Positions 1-8,623 of a DNA stretch of 41,906 nucleotides are shown here, piece after piece (positions within the stretch are counted from its first letter, which is position 1; the number at the start of each line of letters is the position of its first letter). The DNA comes from Flavobacteriales bacterium BRH_c54 (GTDB lineage: Bacteria; Bacteroidota; Bacteroidia; Flavobacteriales_E; Vicingaceae), in assembly GCA_000961845.1 (NCBI GenBank), contig LADZ01000034.1:1-41906 (forward strand), written 5' to 3'. Both the position numbers and the translations under genes were made by a program. Under the pieces are notes generated by a model. That model worked only from the letters and a program-made list of their open reading frames with translations, made no database searches and was not told where the DNA came from.

Positions 1-104
1 CCACTATTATTGATATGAGTACTTACCAACTAAAAGCTGGGAATTATCATTTAACAATTACAGTTAATGATAAAACAGATGTTGTGAAATTGTTGAAGCA
101 GTAA
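1..104 (+). CDS. T9SS cargo protein, C-terminal end only (partial)
   Basis: Reading from base 3, the frame stays open to a TAA at 102-104 and encodes about 33 residues. They contain the pattern Y-x-L-x-x-G-x-Y and finish in K-L-L-K-Q. This matches the last strands of a type A T9SS C-terminal sorting domain, as seen complete in the M1 peptidase and M43 protease of this window. The product is therefore probably an exported or surface-anchored protein whose body lies left of the window. Nothing can be said about its activity. No plus-strand terminator follows; the hairpin at 122-147 is oriented for the gene on the other strand. Confidence 0.75.
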   Translation, partial: TIIDMSTYQLKAGNYHLTITVNDKTDVVKLLKQ

Positions 105-121
105 TAAAGTTTAGATGAAAT

Positions 122-147
122 ATAAAAAGTGTAGCAAAAGCTACGCT
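122..147 (-). terminator. Intrinsic terminator of the unknown helical-protein gene
   Basis: An 8-bp stem (128-135 with 140-147, one G-T wobble) closes an AAAA loop. On the minus strand it is followed by a T-rich stretch (TTTTTATA), and it lies 43 nt beyond the stop codon of the leftward gene that ends at 191. On the plus strand no T-run follows. Confidence 0.65.
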
Positions 148-190
148 AGGTAGAAAAACTGAAATAGTAAAGTAAGGGGTATATTATAAA

Positions 191-1729
191 TTATTTCGAA
201 TTACTTTTTTCCATAGCCAACTTTACAAAAGACTGTTTGGTTATTTTGCTATCCAGCCATAAGATAAAATCAAAATAATCTAACGCTATTTTCTCATAAG
301 GATCTTCAAAAACTCTCATTAAATTTTCTTTAAAGGTAATGAATTGTTCTTGTTGTTTTTCCTCATTTTTTGCTTTTACTAATTTTCTCATTTCGTTTAA
401 GAAAACCGTTTCCAGTTTAAAATCTCTTTTGTTAACCGTAAGAAAACGTTTGGTAGATTTTATATTATATTCTAGTAAATCGATGTTGTTTAGCTCAAAA
501 TGAATGATGAGGTTTACCAATCTGGCAAAAGTATATACATCATCTCTTAGTCCGGGTTTGTTTTCATTTAATACCATATTAATGTATTTCAGAGCACTTT
601 TTAAATCGTCTGTAAAAAAGTAGACCCTAGAAATATTGTAATAAAACAACATTTCTTCTTCTTTGTTTATTTTACCATCGAAATGCTGTAATCCTTCAAT
701 AATTTTTGGGATAACCTGTTTGATGGCTTTCATGTAGTTGCCCATTTTAATATGTACATTCAGCTCAGCATTAAATGGAATAGAAAATAGTTTTAATTGG
801 ATGTCCATACTTTCAAAACCACGTTTAGATAAAAGTCCTTTCATCTTATTTATAATTTTGAAGGTCTCATCCCACTCACCTTTGCTAAGGTGGGCGTACA
901 TTACACTATTTAATGCTCTAATGTATCTTTTAGGTAGTTCTTGCATTATGGGAGGATTGTCCTCCATAATTTTTACTACATGACTAAAATTACTAAAAGC
1001 TCCTTCTAAATTCTGGTCGGTAACAGCACAAAGTCCTTTAATAGAAAGACAGGCAGTTGCTGCTTTTATAGAATGAGCAGTACCTTTATTAACAATAAGT
1101 GGGTGGTTGGCAATTTTTTTAATTTCCTCACGACCTTCAACATTTCGTGTAAAACCACTTTTTCTAATAATGTAGTTTATTTTTGAATACAGTTTTTGGT
1201 ATTCGGCAATATTTCTAAGTTTTTCTAAACAGTCGGCTTCTTCTTCAATAAGATTTTCCATGTTTACTTTAAACTTATTATCTAAAAAAGCTTCTTCAAT
1301 GAGTTTCTTTTCCCAATCAATTAAATCTAATAAAAAGTAGAATTTCTCGTACGTGTAAGCAATTCCTTTAGCTCGTTGTATGTTTTTAAAACATTCGGTA
1401 TAAAGTGCTTTGTTGAATAAAAGCTCAATGTTTCTGAGGTTTTCTTGTAAAACAGAAGCAGCAGAATTGTCAGAATAAAAACTTCGTAAGCTTTTTAATA
1501 TGAGTTTATAAAGGTGGTTTTTTTCGGATGGTAAATGTTTAATGAATTTTTCATTTTTAAGTTTTTCTTTAACTGCCTCTTCATCGTAATCTTCTAATTC
1601 ATCAATACATTCAAAAAGTTTCATGTAATTTTTGTCGCCTGTTTGTAATGACGACATTAATTTAAAATATCTTTTTTCCGATTTAGTAAGTGATTTTATT
1701 AAATAAAATAACTCTTTAGAAGGTTTCAT
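191..1729 (-). CDS. Conserved Bacteroidota protein of unknown function, helical-repeat type
   Basis: This 512-residue protein has no signal peptide and no membrane segment, so it is probably cytoplasmic. The N-terminus (S-K-E-L-F-x-L-I-K-S-L-T-K-S-E-K-R-Y-F-K) is one I have met repeatedly at the start of Bacteroidota hypothetical proteins, but I know no established function. The rest is almost wholly predicted alpha helix, rich in Lys, Glu, Leu and Tyr/Phe, with spacing like TPR or similar hairpin repeats (for example residues 360-390, a Y-F-x-x-D-D-x-x-x-A-L-K-Y motif typical of TPRs). No catalytic motif is visible. A scaffold or regulatory role is only inference. ATG start; an exact -7 box lies about 77 bp upstream and a terminator follows, so it appears to be monocistronic. 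Confidence 0.8.
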   Translation of the reverse strand: MKPSKELFYLIKSLTKSEKRYFKLMSSLQTGDKNYMKLFECIDELEDYDEEAVKEKLKNEKFIKHLPSEKNHLYKLILKSLRSFYSDNSAASVLQENLRNIELLFNKALYTECFKNIQRAKGIAYTYEKFYFLLDLIDWEKKLIEEAFLDNKFKVNMENLIEEEADCLEKLRNIAEYQKLYSKINYIIRKSGFTRNVEGREEIKKIANHPLIVNKGTAHSIKAATACLSIKGLCAVTDQNLEGAFSNFSHVVKIMEDNPPIMQELPKRYIRALNSVMYAHLSKGEWDETFKIINKMKGLLSKRGFESMDIQLKLFSIPFNAELNVHIKMGNYMKAIKQVIPKIIEGLQHFDGKINKEEEMLFYYNISRVYFFTDDLKSALKYINMVLNENKPGLRDDVYTFARLVNLIIHFELNNIDLLEYNIKSTKRFLTVNKRDFKLETVFLNEMRKLVKAKNEEKQQEQFITFKENLMRVFEDPYEKIALDYFDFILWLDSKITKQSFVKLAMEKSNSK

Positions 1730-1805
1730 AATAGTAAGTAGTTTTTGTAAAAATTTTAAAACTTAATTTGCATAAAATCAATAATTTATTAAAAATTGGT
1801 ATTTG

Positions 1806-1813
1806 CAAAATTA
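1806..1813 (-). promoter_or_regulatory. -7 box of the unknown helical-protein gene
   Basis: The minus strand reads TAATTTTG, an exact match to the Bacteroidota -7 consensus TAnnTTTG. It lies 77 bp before the ATG at 1729, implying a leader of about 70 nt. No convincing TTTG -33 element was found. Confidence 0.5.
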
Positions 1814-1933
1814 TTTGATAGCATTACAATATTACTATAAATTAGTTAGATGTTAAAATTAAGTAAAAAAATATAGTGTTTGGTTAATTTTTTTCAGTCA
1901 AAGTTTAGAGGATTAATATTCTTTCTGTTTTTG

Positions 1934-1941
1934 TATTTTTA
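1934..1941 (+). promoter_or_regulatory. Possible -7 box of the M1 aminopeptidase gene
   Basis: TATTTTTA matches five of the six defined positions of TAnnTTTG and lies 28 bp before the ATG at 1970. Transcription from here would start downstream of the in-frame ATG at 1880, which fits the shorter protein. Confidence 0.35.
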
Positions 1942-1969
1942 CAATGAATTATTATTGAAACATTTAAAT

Positions 1970-4342
1970 ATGAAAAAAATATTACTTTTTATAACGGTTA
2001 CTATTTTTAGTTTGAGTATAGCTTATGCTCAAGTAAAACCAACAGATGTTCATAACAAAGCCTTAAATAGTAGGAGTGATACCATTGATATTCTGAATTA
2101 TCAAATAAATTTAAATATTACTGATTTTACCAATAAAATTATTGCCGGAAATTGTAAAATTACTTTTACACCTAAGCTCAATGGTATTAATTTACTTGAT
2201 TTAGATCTATTGGAGCTTAATGTAGATTCTGTTAAAGATGTAGCTAATAATTTGCTGACTTTTAGTTATAATGATACTTTACTGGCAGTTAGTTTACCTA
2301 CTTCAATGAATGTTGGAGATACTTCTGAAGTAATTGTTTTTTATAATGGAACTCCGCAAACTGATAATAGTGGTTTTGGTGGTTTTTATTTCGATAATAC
2401 CTATGCCTATAATTTAGGAGTAGGCTTTAATGCAGATCCTCATAATTATGGAAGAGTCTGGTTCCCATGTTTTGATAATTTTGTAGAACATGCTACTTAT
2501 GAGTTTAATATTATTACTTCCGGAGGCAAAAAAGCTCATTGTAATGGGGTATTGGTTAGTGATTCTGTAATTACTGGAGACACCATTGTTAGAAAATGGA
2601 CAATGAATGAACCCATACCAACGTATTTAGTATGTGCAGCTGTTTCAGATTATGCAACTGTTCATCAAACTTTTTTAGGCACCAACGGAAGCATTCCTGT
2701 GGAATTAGTGGCTAGAGCTCCCGATACTACTAATTTAAAAAATTCATTTGTAAACTTAAATCAAGCGTTGGCAATTTACGAAAATCAATATGGTCCCTAT
2801 TTATGGAGTAAAATAGGTTTTGTGTTAGTGCCTTTTAATGGTGGTGCTATGGAACATGCAACATGTGTGGCTTATCCGAGAGTTGCTGCAAATGGTAGTT
2901 TAGCTTATGAAACATTAATGGCTCACGAATTCGCTCACCATTGGTGGGGTGATTTAGTAACTTGTGAAACTGCCGGAGATATGTGGATTAATGAAGGTTT
3001 TGCTACATATTCTGAACATATTTTTACAGAATTTTTATACGGTAGAGATGCCTATATGACTGATGTAAAAGCTAACCATAAACAAGTATTACAGTTTGCT
3101 CATATAGATGATGATGGGTTTAGGTCGTTAAGTAATATGGACCATGCTTATACTTATGGAACACATTCTTACTTAAAAGGTGCTTCAGTTGCTCATAATA
3201 TGAGAGCTTATTTAGGTGATTCTTTGTTTTTTTATGGTGTGCAACAGTTAATGGATAGTTTTAAATTTAAAAATATTAATCCAACAGAATTCAAAGATTT
3301 TTTAACCACTTCTACCGGTGTTAACATGACGGATTTTTTTAATGATTGGGTATTGAGTCCGGGGTTTTCTAATTTTAAAGTTGATTCTTTTGATGTAATA
3401 TTAAATTCACCAAATTATGATGTAACACTTTATGTTCAGCAAAAATTAAGAGGAGCTACTAATTTCCATACAGGAACTCCGCTAGAAGTAACTTTTTATG
3501 ACAATAATTGGAATAAATTTACAACCAATATTGTAGCCTCCGGACAATATTCTACCGCTTTGGCAAGTGTACCTTTTCAGCCAACAGTAGTAATTTTAAA
3601 TGAAGCCAATTTATTAAATCAAGCTAGAACAGATAATCAGCTTAAGGTTAAAAATACGTTTAATCTTCAACTTCAAAATCTTACCTTAGTAAGAGTTGGC
3701 GTAGATGCTGTTAGCGATTCTGCTTTGTTACATATTGAGCATCATTGGGTTGCTCCTGATTCAGTAAAAAATAATGTAAATAACTATAAGATATCATCTA
3801 GCAGGTATTGGCGATTTACAGGTATTTTACCAACTGGCTTTTCGGCTTCTGCCAGAATAGATTTTGATGGTAGAGCAAGTAGTGGGTTTTTAGATATAGA
3901 TTTGCTTTCGGTGAACCATGATAGTCTTGTTTTACTTTACAGAGAAGATGCACATGATGATTGGCAAGAGTTTCCTTATTATAGTAAAACTGTTATACCG
4001 GGAGTTCCTTATGGGTATGTAGTTATAGATAGTTTGTTGTTAGGAGAATATGCTTTTGCAAATAGTCCGAGTGCTGTGGCTATTGATGAAATTGAGAGTA
4101 AGGAGTTTGCTGTAATAGAAATTTTTCCAAACCCAACCAATGATGTGGTTTGGTTAAAAACGCTTGCTCCATATAATCAATTACAAGTTGTTGTTTATGA
4201 TGTGTTGGGTAATATTGCTCATGAAGAGGTTTTTACAAACGAATTAAAAATTGATGTTTCAGATTGGAATTCGGGAAATTATATTGTCACTGTATTTAAT
4301 GATAATCAATTAATTCAAACAGGAAAGTTAGTGGTTCAATAA
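1970..4342 (+). CDS. Secreted M1-family metallo-aminopeptidase with T9SS sorting domain
   Basis: This 790-residue zinc aminopeptidase should trim N-terminal residues from peptides outside the cell or at its surface. The substrate loop G-A-M-E-H is at residues 292-296 (family form is usually GAMEN). The zinc site H-E-F-A-H is at 319-323, with the third ligand Glu342 in W-I-N-E-G-F-A. An S-Y-L-K-G-A segment carries the likely catalytic Tyr. The last ~75 residues form a T9SS type A sorting domain beginning F-P-N-P-T-N-D. I chose the ATG at 1970 because it begins directly with a signal peptide (MKKILLFITV..., cleavage near the A-Y-A-Q at 17-20). The frame is open from an ATG at 1880, but that would add 30 hydrophobic residues before the signal. 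The gene overlaps the convergent OstA-like gene by 7 bp. Confidence 0.93.
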   Translation: MKKILLFITVTIFSLSIAYAQVKPTDVHNKALNSRSDTIDILNYQINLNITDFTNKIIAGNCKITFTPKLNGINLLDLDLLELNVDSVKDVANNLLTFSYNDTLLAVSLPTSMNVGDTSEVIVFYNGTPQTDNSGFGGFYFDNTYAYNLGVGFNADPHNYGRVWFPCFDNFVEHATYEFNIITSGGKKAHCNGVLVSDSVITGDTIVRKWTMNEPIPTYLVCAAVSDYATVHQTFLGTNGSIPVELVARAPDTTNLKNSFVNLNQALAIYENQYGPYLWSKIGFVLVPFNGGAMEHATCVAYPRVAANGSLAYETLMAHEFAHHWWGDLVTCETAGDMWINEGFATYSEHIFTEFLYGRDAYMTDVKANHKQVLQFAHIDDDGFRSLSNMDHAYTYGTHSYLKGASVAHNMRAYLGDSLFFYGVQQLMDSFKFKNINPTEFKDFLTTSTGVNMTDFFNDWVLSPGFSNFKVDSFDVILNSPNYDVTLYVQQKLRGATNFHTGTPLEVTFYDNNWNKFTTNIVASGQYSTALASVPFQPTVVILNEANLLNQARTDNQLKVKNTFNLQLQNLTLVRVGVDAVSDSALLHIEHHWVAPDSVKNNVNNYKISSSRYWRFTGILPTGFSASARIDFDGRASSGFLDIDLLSVNHDSLVLLYREDAHDDWQEFPYYSKTVIPGVPYGYVVIDSLLLGEYAFANSPSAVAIDEIESKEFAVIEIFPNPTNDVVWLKTLAPYNQLQVVVYDVLGNIAHEEVFTNELKIDVSDWNSGNYIVTVFNDNQLIQTGKLVVQ

Positions 4343-5901
4343 ATATCAAACTGATCTGTTGGTCGGTCAATTTCGTTCCAGTTGAACCCCTTTAAGATTA
4401 AGTCTTTTGGTGAAGGCTCATTAATAGGATGAAAGATACCATCAGGGTCTTTAATAAAAGTTAGTGATTTTAGGGTGTTATCTTCCAAGAAAATAAGCAT
4501 ATCATTCCCAGTAGCTTTGTTTACACCTATATACCTGTTATCATCGTCTTTAGCAAAATAAATTGTTTCTGCTTGGTTGTGTACTTCAATTTTGTAAAGT
4601 TTTTTCTCCTTAAAATAACCCACCATATCAATACCTTTAATTTGGTTAAAGTGTTTGTGTATCGAATCTGCTATGGAAATTATAAAAGCATTTTTCTCCA
4701 TAAAAATGGCATCAATGGCTTTGTTTTTCATTTGTAAATAGATGAAATCAGCTGTTAATTGGTTTTCGTTAGACCAAATAATGGGGTCTCTATAAAAATT
4801 CACAGTTGAATCGGCAAAATTATACACTACAGAATCTGCTTTGCCTTGCATATCGCTTTTAAAAAACTTCACTTTATGATAAGCCAATAAGTTTCTTAGT
4901 GTATCTATACTTAGCGTATCATGGTTAAGAGAATCTAAATCGTATTTATAACTGGCATAAACTTTAAAAGTATCGGCATGTAAATAAAGTGTATCATTAT
5001 CCATAAATTGCATTAGTAAAGCTTCTTTGGTAATAACGGCACTATCTTTTAACTCAAAAAGCTGAACATCATCGCCTAAAATTTGTAAATCATCAGCAGT
5101 ATCTTTTATTAACGCATTACACGTAATTTTTCCATATCCTAAATCTCTGTTATAGAAAATAGTATCGCCATAAATAAATTTATTTTCCGAGTAAATGTAA
5201 GAGTCGGTATAAAATTCTGAAGTATTATTTTTAGTGTTATACCAACCATTATTGGTATAGATAAAGTTTTCATCACTTAAAATAGTGGTTTTTCCAAGAA
5301 AATAAACTGTTTCGGTAGAGGAATGAAATTTTAGAGTGTCAGCAAATATTTTATATTGAGGGTTGGTAAGCACCACATTTTCTTTAAAATAAAAAGATTG
5401 ATGGTTGGCATGGTAATATCCTTTTTCGGAAGTAAGCGTATCCTGTTGTTGGCGGCTAATCATTTCTCCACCATTATAATAATAGGCAATGTTAGAAGTC
5501 CTGTCGTAGTCTAAAAATTTAGTGGTTAATGTAACATCTTTATTAACCAGTTGAATATTGCCTCTAAGAATAGCTTTTTTAGTATTGCCATAATAAATTA
5601 AAGAGTCACCGGTGAGTTGTAAGGAATCGCCTTGAATAATTTTTACTCGACTATAAGCGTGCATACTATTACTTTCTGAAAAAACATAAGCACTATCACA
5701 AAACATAAGTGCATCATCATGTTTTAGCTGAACATCTCCAATTAATTTTTTAGCTTTTTTACCTGTTGATTCATCATATTCTAAAGAATTAGCATTAAGA
5801 ATTTCTATCTGAGCAGGTTTCTGTGCCAAGCATAAAGCAGGAACTCCTGACAAAAACAGGAGAAATAAGCTTTTTAGAAAGAAATTTTGCTGTAACATCA
5901 T
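4336..5901 (-). CDS. OstA-like LPS transport protein (LptA/LptD N-domain family)
   Basis: This 521-residue exported protein begins with a signal peptide (hydrophobic residues 6-24 ending in C-L-A-Q). From about residue 30 it shows the repeating strand pattern of the OstA/LptA jellyroll (L-I-G-D-V-Q-L, then D-S-L-x-Y, then L-R-G-N-I-Q-L), with many Y-x-D-S and D-T-L-Y repeats running almost to the end. In this family the beta-jellyroll carries LPS across the periplasm. Bacteroidota often have such long stand-alone OstA-like proteins whose exact step is not established. There is no beta-barrel LptD domain. An LptF/G permease gene in the same window (34456-35955) fits an LPS export role. The stop overlaps the M1 peptidase gene by 7 bp and no terminator separates them. 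Confidence 0.85.
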   Translation of the reverse strand: MMLQQNFFLKSLFLLFLSGVPALCLAQKPAQIEILNANSLEYDESTGKKAKKLIGDVQLKHDDALMFCDSAYVFSESNSMHAYSRVKIIQGDSLQLTGDSLIYYGNTKKAILRGNIQLVNKDVTLTTKFLDYDRTSNIAYYYNGGEMISRQQQDTLTSEKGYYHANHQSFYFKENVVLTNPQYKIFADTLKFHSSTETVYFLGKTTILSDENFIYTNNGWYNTKNNTSEFYTDSYIYSENKFIYGDTIFYNRDLGYGKITCNALIKDTADDLQILGDDVQLFELKDSAVITKEALLMQFMDNDTLYLHADTFKVYASYKYDLDSLNHDTLSIDTLRNLLAYHKVKFFKSDMQGKADSVVYNFADSTVNFYRDPIIWSNENQLTADFIYLQMKNKAIDAIFMEKNAFIISIADSIHKHFNQIKGIDMVGYFKEKKLYKIEVHNQAETIYFAKDDDNRYIGVNKATGNDMLIFLEDNTLKSLTFIKDPDGIFHPINEPSPKDLILKGFNWNEIDRPTDQFDIY

Positions 5902-6074
5902 TAATTAAATAGGCAAAAGACAATATTAATAAAATAATTTCATGTGTTTATATCAATTGTTTTTGAGCGGGAACAACTATAAATAGAATAATAAAAGAAT
6001 GAATTTATCTTTAATACAAAATAAAAGTTTTTAAATTTTTAACATTTCGACATATTATTTCATCAAAAAATGTA

Positions 6075-6082
6075 TATCTTTA
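6075..6082 (+). promoter_or_regulatory. Possible -7 box of the small Cys/Lys-rich protein gene
   Basis: TATCTTTA matches five of six defined positions of TAnnTTTG and lies 30 bp before the ATG at 6113. A TTTC at 6045-6048 could be a poor -33 element, but the spacing (26 bp) is long. Confidence 0.35.
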
Positions 6083-6112
6083 CTGTTCAATATTCAATTA
6101 AACACAAATACT

Positions 6113-6379
6113 ATGAAAAAATTATTTTTAGCAGTTGCATTAATCAGTTTTGTTGGTTTAAGCAATGTAGAAGCTGCTCCATGTGACGGTGAAAAATGCA
6201 CTAAAGAATGTACAGATAAAAAACACAAAAAAGCAAGTACAGATAAAAAAACTGCTGATAAAAAAGCTTGTGCTTCAAAAGACGGAAAAAAATCTTGTTG
6301 TGCAAGTAAAGCAAAAGCATCTAAAACTACTACTAACAATGATAAAGTAGAAAAAGTAGAAGATAAATCAGCTGAATAA
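6113..6379 (+). CDS. Small exported Lys/Cys-rich protein of unknown function
   Basis: The 88-residue product begins with a signal peptide (MKKLFLAVALISF..., likely cleavage around A21-A22). The mature part is about 66 residues, very rich in Lys, Ala, Ser, Thr and Asp. It has six cysteines in two clusters: C24-x4-C29-x3-C33 and C53-x8-C62-C63, plus His38. The pattern could bind a soft metal or form disulfides, but no family motif is evident. It has its own probable promoter and a strong terminator, so it is a single-gene unit. The antisense open frame across the same bases is a shadow. Export is well supported; metal binding is inference. Confidence 0.75.
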   Translation: MKKLFLAVALISFVGLSNVEAAPCDGEKCTKECTDKKHKKASTDKKTADKKACASKDGKKSCCASKAKASKTTTNNDKVEKVEDKSAE

Positions 6380-6400
6380 TTAGTTGATTTTTAAAGCTAT

Positions 6401-6437
6401 AAAAAAGACCGAGCATATATTTGTTCGGTCTTTTTTG
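6401..6437 (+). terminator. Strong intrinsic terminator after the small exported protein
   Basis: A perfect 12-bp stem (6401-6412 with 6425-6436) with a 12-nt loop. The GC core GACCGA is flanked by A-run and T-run, so it can work in both directions. It isolates the small gene from the polysaccharide cluster that follows. Confidence 0.9.
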
Positions 6438-6490
6438 TTTTAGTTAGATGCTAAATGCAATATATCGTTTTTAAAGCCCAAACAATTTTT

Positions 6491-6498
6491 TACCTTTG
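6491..6498 (+). promoter_or_regulatory. -7 box of the polysaccharide cluster
   Basis: TACCTTTG is an exact TAnnTTTG match, 18 bp before the ATG at 6517, giving a very short leader of about 12 nt. It directly follows the terminator at 6401-6437, as expected for a new transcription unit. Confidence 0.6.
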
Positions 6499-6516
6499 TT
6501 CACTTAACAAGTAAAG

Positions 6517-8613
6517 ATGGAACAACTTACTCAGAATTTAAAAGATGGATTTATGCAATTACTGGAAGTTCCTTTTCCTGCATTGGAAAAAGGACAGATA
6601 ATGGTTAGAAATCATTATTCAGTAATTAGTGCAGGAACGGAAGGAAAGACTGTAAAAGATGCTCGTTTGGGCTATATTGGTAAAGCAAAAGCAAGAAAAG
6701 ATGAGGTAAAAAAGGTAATTACAGCAGCACAAACTTTTGGTGTAATGAAAACTTACCAAATGGTAAAAAACAAATTGGAAAGTCCTTCGCCATTAGGTTA
6801 TAGTTGTGCCGGAGAAGTAATAGCTGTTGCCGAAGATATTACTGAATTTAATGTTGGAGATGTTGTTGCTTGTGGAGGAAATACAGCCAATCATTCCGAA
6901 GTGGTAGTTGTTCCTAAAAATTTGTGTGTAAAAATTAATAACTCAGAAATTTTAAAATCGGCTGCTTTTACCACTATTGGAGCTATTGCGATGCAAGGAG
7001 TTAGACAAGCAGAAGTAGTGTTGGGAGAATCTTGTGTAGTAATTGGACTAGGATTGGTTGGACAACTTACGTTACAGTTGCTCAAAGCTGCCGGAGTAAA
7101 AGTCATAGGAATTGATATAGATAATCAACAAGTAGCGTTGGCCCATAAAAATGGTTTTGAAAATGCTTGGGAAAGAAATACTAATGGTATTGAAGAAATT
7201 ATTTTGCAACAAACTAAGGGTTATGGAGTAGATGCAGTAATTATTACTGCAGGAACTTCATCGTTAGACCCAATAAATTTTGCCGGAGAAATAGCTCGTA
7301 AAAAAGCCAATATTGTTATTGTGGGAGCTGTTCCTACGGGTTTCGATAGAAAAAATTATTATCAGAAAGAACTGACCTTAAAAATGTCCTCCTCTTATGG
7401 TCCGGGAAGAAATGATGTGGAATACGAACAAAAAGGACATGATTATCCTATCAGTCATGTACGTTGGACAGAAAACCGCAATATGCAAGCTTTTGTAGAG
7501 TTGCTTGAGAACAAGAAAATAGACTTAACGCATATTGTTTCTCATGTTTTTCCATTCAATAAAGCCAAAGAAGCTTATGAATTAATTGTCAATAAATCTG
7601 AAAATTTTTGTGGTATTGTTTTGGAGTACGATGTGAAAAAGGAATTGAAAAATGAGCAAATAACCATTTCCAAAACATTACATCCCGGTAAGGTGAAAAT
7701 AGGATTTATTGGGGCGGGTTCTTTTGCTCAGAATTTTTTATTACCCAACTTAAAAAATCAACACTTAGTAAGTGTGGCCACCAACAGATCTAATACTGCA
7801 AGAAATGTTGCCAACAAGTTTGGTTTTGAAACCTGCACAGGAGATGCCGACAATATTATTAATAATGAAGACATCAATACTGTTTTTATTGCTACACCAC
7901 ATCATTTACATGCTAAATATGTTATAAAAGCATTGAATGCGAATAAAAATGTATTTGTAGAAAAACCCCTTTGTTTAACCACTAATGAATTAGAAGAAAT
8001 AAAAGAAGTCGCTGCTAAAAGTAAAGGACAATTAATGGTAGGCTTTAACCGCAGATTTGCTCCTCAAATAGTGGAGCTGAAAAATAAATTAGGAAATGCT
8101 TTGCCTAAAGCCATTAACTATAGGATTAATGCAGGAAAAGTTGCTGCCAATCATTGGATAAATGACCCTGAAATTGGTGGTGGAAGAATTATTGGAGAAG
8201 CTTGTCATTTTATTGATTTATGCCGATTTATTGCTGATTCCCCTATAAAAAAGATTACTGCTAACGCATTGTCATCAGCTAATAGTATTCAGGATACGGT
8301 TAGTATTAGTATAGCTTTTGAAAACGGAAGTATTGCTTCAATTTCTTATTTTTCTAACGGAAGTAAAAAGTTAGCTAAAGAGTATTTAGAAGTTTTTTGT
8401 GGTGAACAGTCCATTATTATTGATGATTTTAAAACCGCTACTATTTATGGAAAATCAAAGTATAAAACTAAGTTGGCTCAACAAGAAAAAGGACATCAGC
8501 AAGAAATAACTGCTTTTATAGAAGCTGTTAAACAAGGAACCTCGTTGCCTATATCTTTTGAAGAATGTTATGAAAGTACTAAAGCTACTTTTGAAGTAGT
8601 GGAACAATTGTAA
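6517..8613 (+). CDS. Two-domain oxidoreductase: zinc-type alcohol dehydrogenase fused to Gfo/Idh/MocA domain
   Basis: This 698-residue fusion has two NAD(P)-binding modules. Residues 1-345 are medium-chain alcohol dehydrogenase-like: Y-S-V-I-S-A-G-T-E, L-G-Y-S-C-A-G-E, and a Rossmann loop G-L-G-L-V-G-Q. From about residue 390, a Gfo/Idh/MocA domain starts with G-F-I-G-A-G-S-F-A-Q and carries the lysine motif E-K-P-L near 481 and a C-H-F-I-D segment near 570. Fusions of this form are known from bacterial surface-polysaccharide clusters, where they are thought to oxidise or reduce a sugar or sugar nucleotide; the substrate is not known. Classic structural-zinc cysteines are not obvious in the first domain. 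It heads a rightward operon, 10 bp before the next gene. Confidence 0.88.
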   Translation: MEQLTQNLKDGFMQLLEVPFPALEKGQIMVRNHYSVISAGTEGKTVKDARLGYIGKAKARKDEVKKVITAAQTFGVMKTYQMVKNKLESPSPLGYSCAGEVIAVAEDITEFNVGDVVACGGNTANHSEVVVVPKNLCVKINNSEILKSAAFTTIGAIAMQGVRQAEVVLGESCVVIGLGLVGQLTLQLLKAAGVKVIGIDIDNQQVALAHKNGFENAWERNTNGIEEIILQQTKGYGVDAVIITAGTSSLDPINFAGEIARKKANIVIVGAVPTGFDRKNYYQKELTLKMSSSYGPGRNDVEYEQKGHDYPISHVRWTENRNMQAFVELLENKKIDLTHIVSHVFPFNKAKEAYELIVNKSENFCGIVLEYDVKKELKNEQITISKTLHPGKVKIGFIGAGSFAQNFLLPNLKNQHLVSVATNRSNTARNVANKFGFETCTGDADNIINNEDINTVFIATPHHLHAKYVIKALNANKNVFVEKPLCLTTNELEEIKEVAAKSKGQLMVGFNRRFAPQIVELKNKLGNALPKAINYRINAGKVAANHWINDPEIGGGRIIGEACHFIDLCRFIADSPIKKITANALSSANSIQDTVSISIAFENGSIASISYFSNGSKKLAKEYLEVFCGEQSIIIDDFKTATIYGKSKYKTKLAQQEKGHQQEITAFIEAVKQGTSLPISFEECYESTKATFEVVEQL

Positions 8614-8623
8614 TGCTTAAGCT

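Noticed and set aside
1880-1969. Upstream ATG of the M1 aminopeptidase frame
   Set aside because: It adds 30 residues ahead of a normal signal peptide, and the likely promoter box lies within the extension.
6094-6339. Open frame on the minus strand across the small Cys/Lys-rich gene
   Set aside because: It mirrors the low-complexity Lys-rich gene on the other strand, which has a signal peptide, promoter and terminator of its own.
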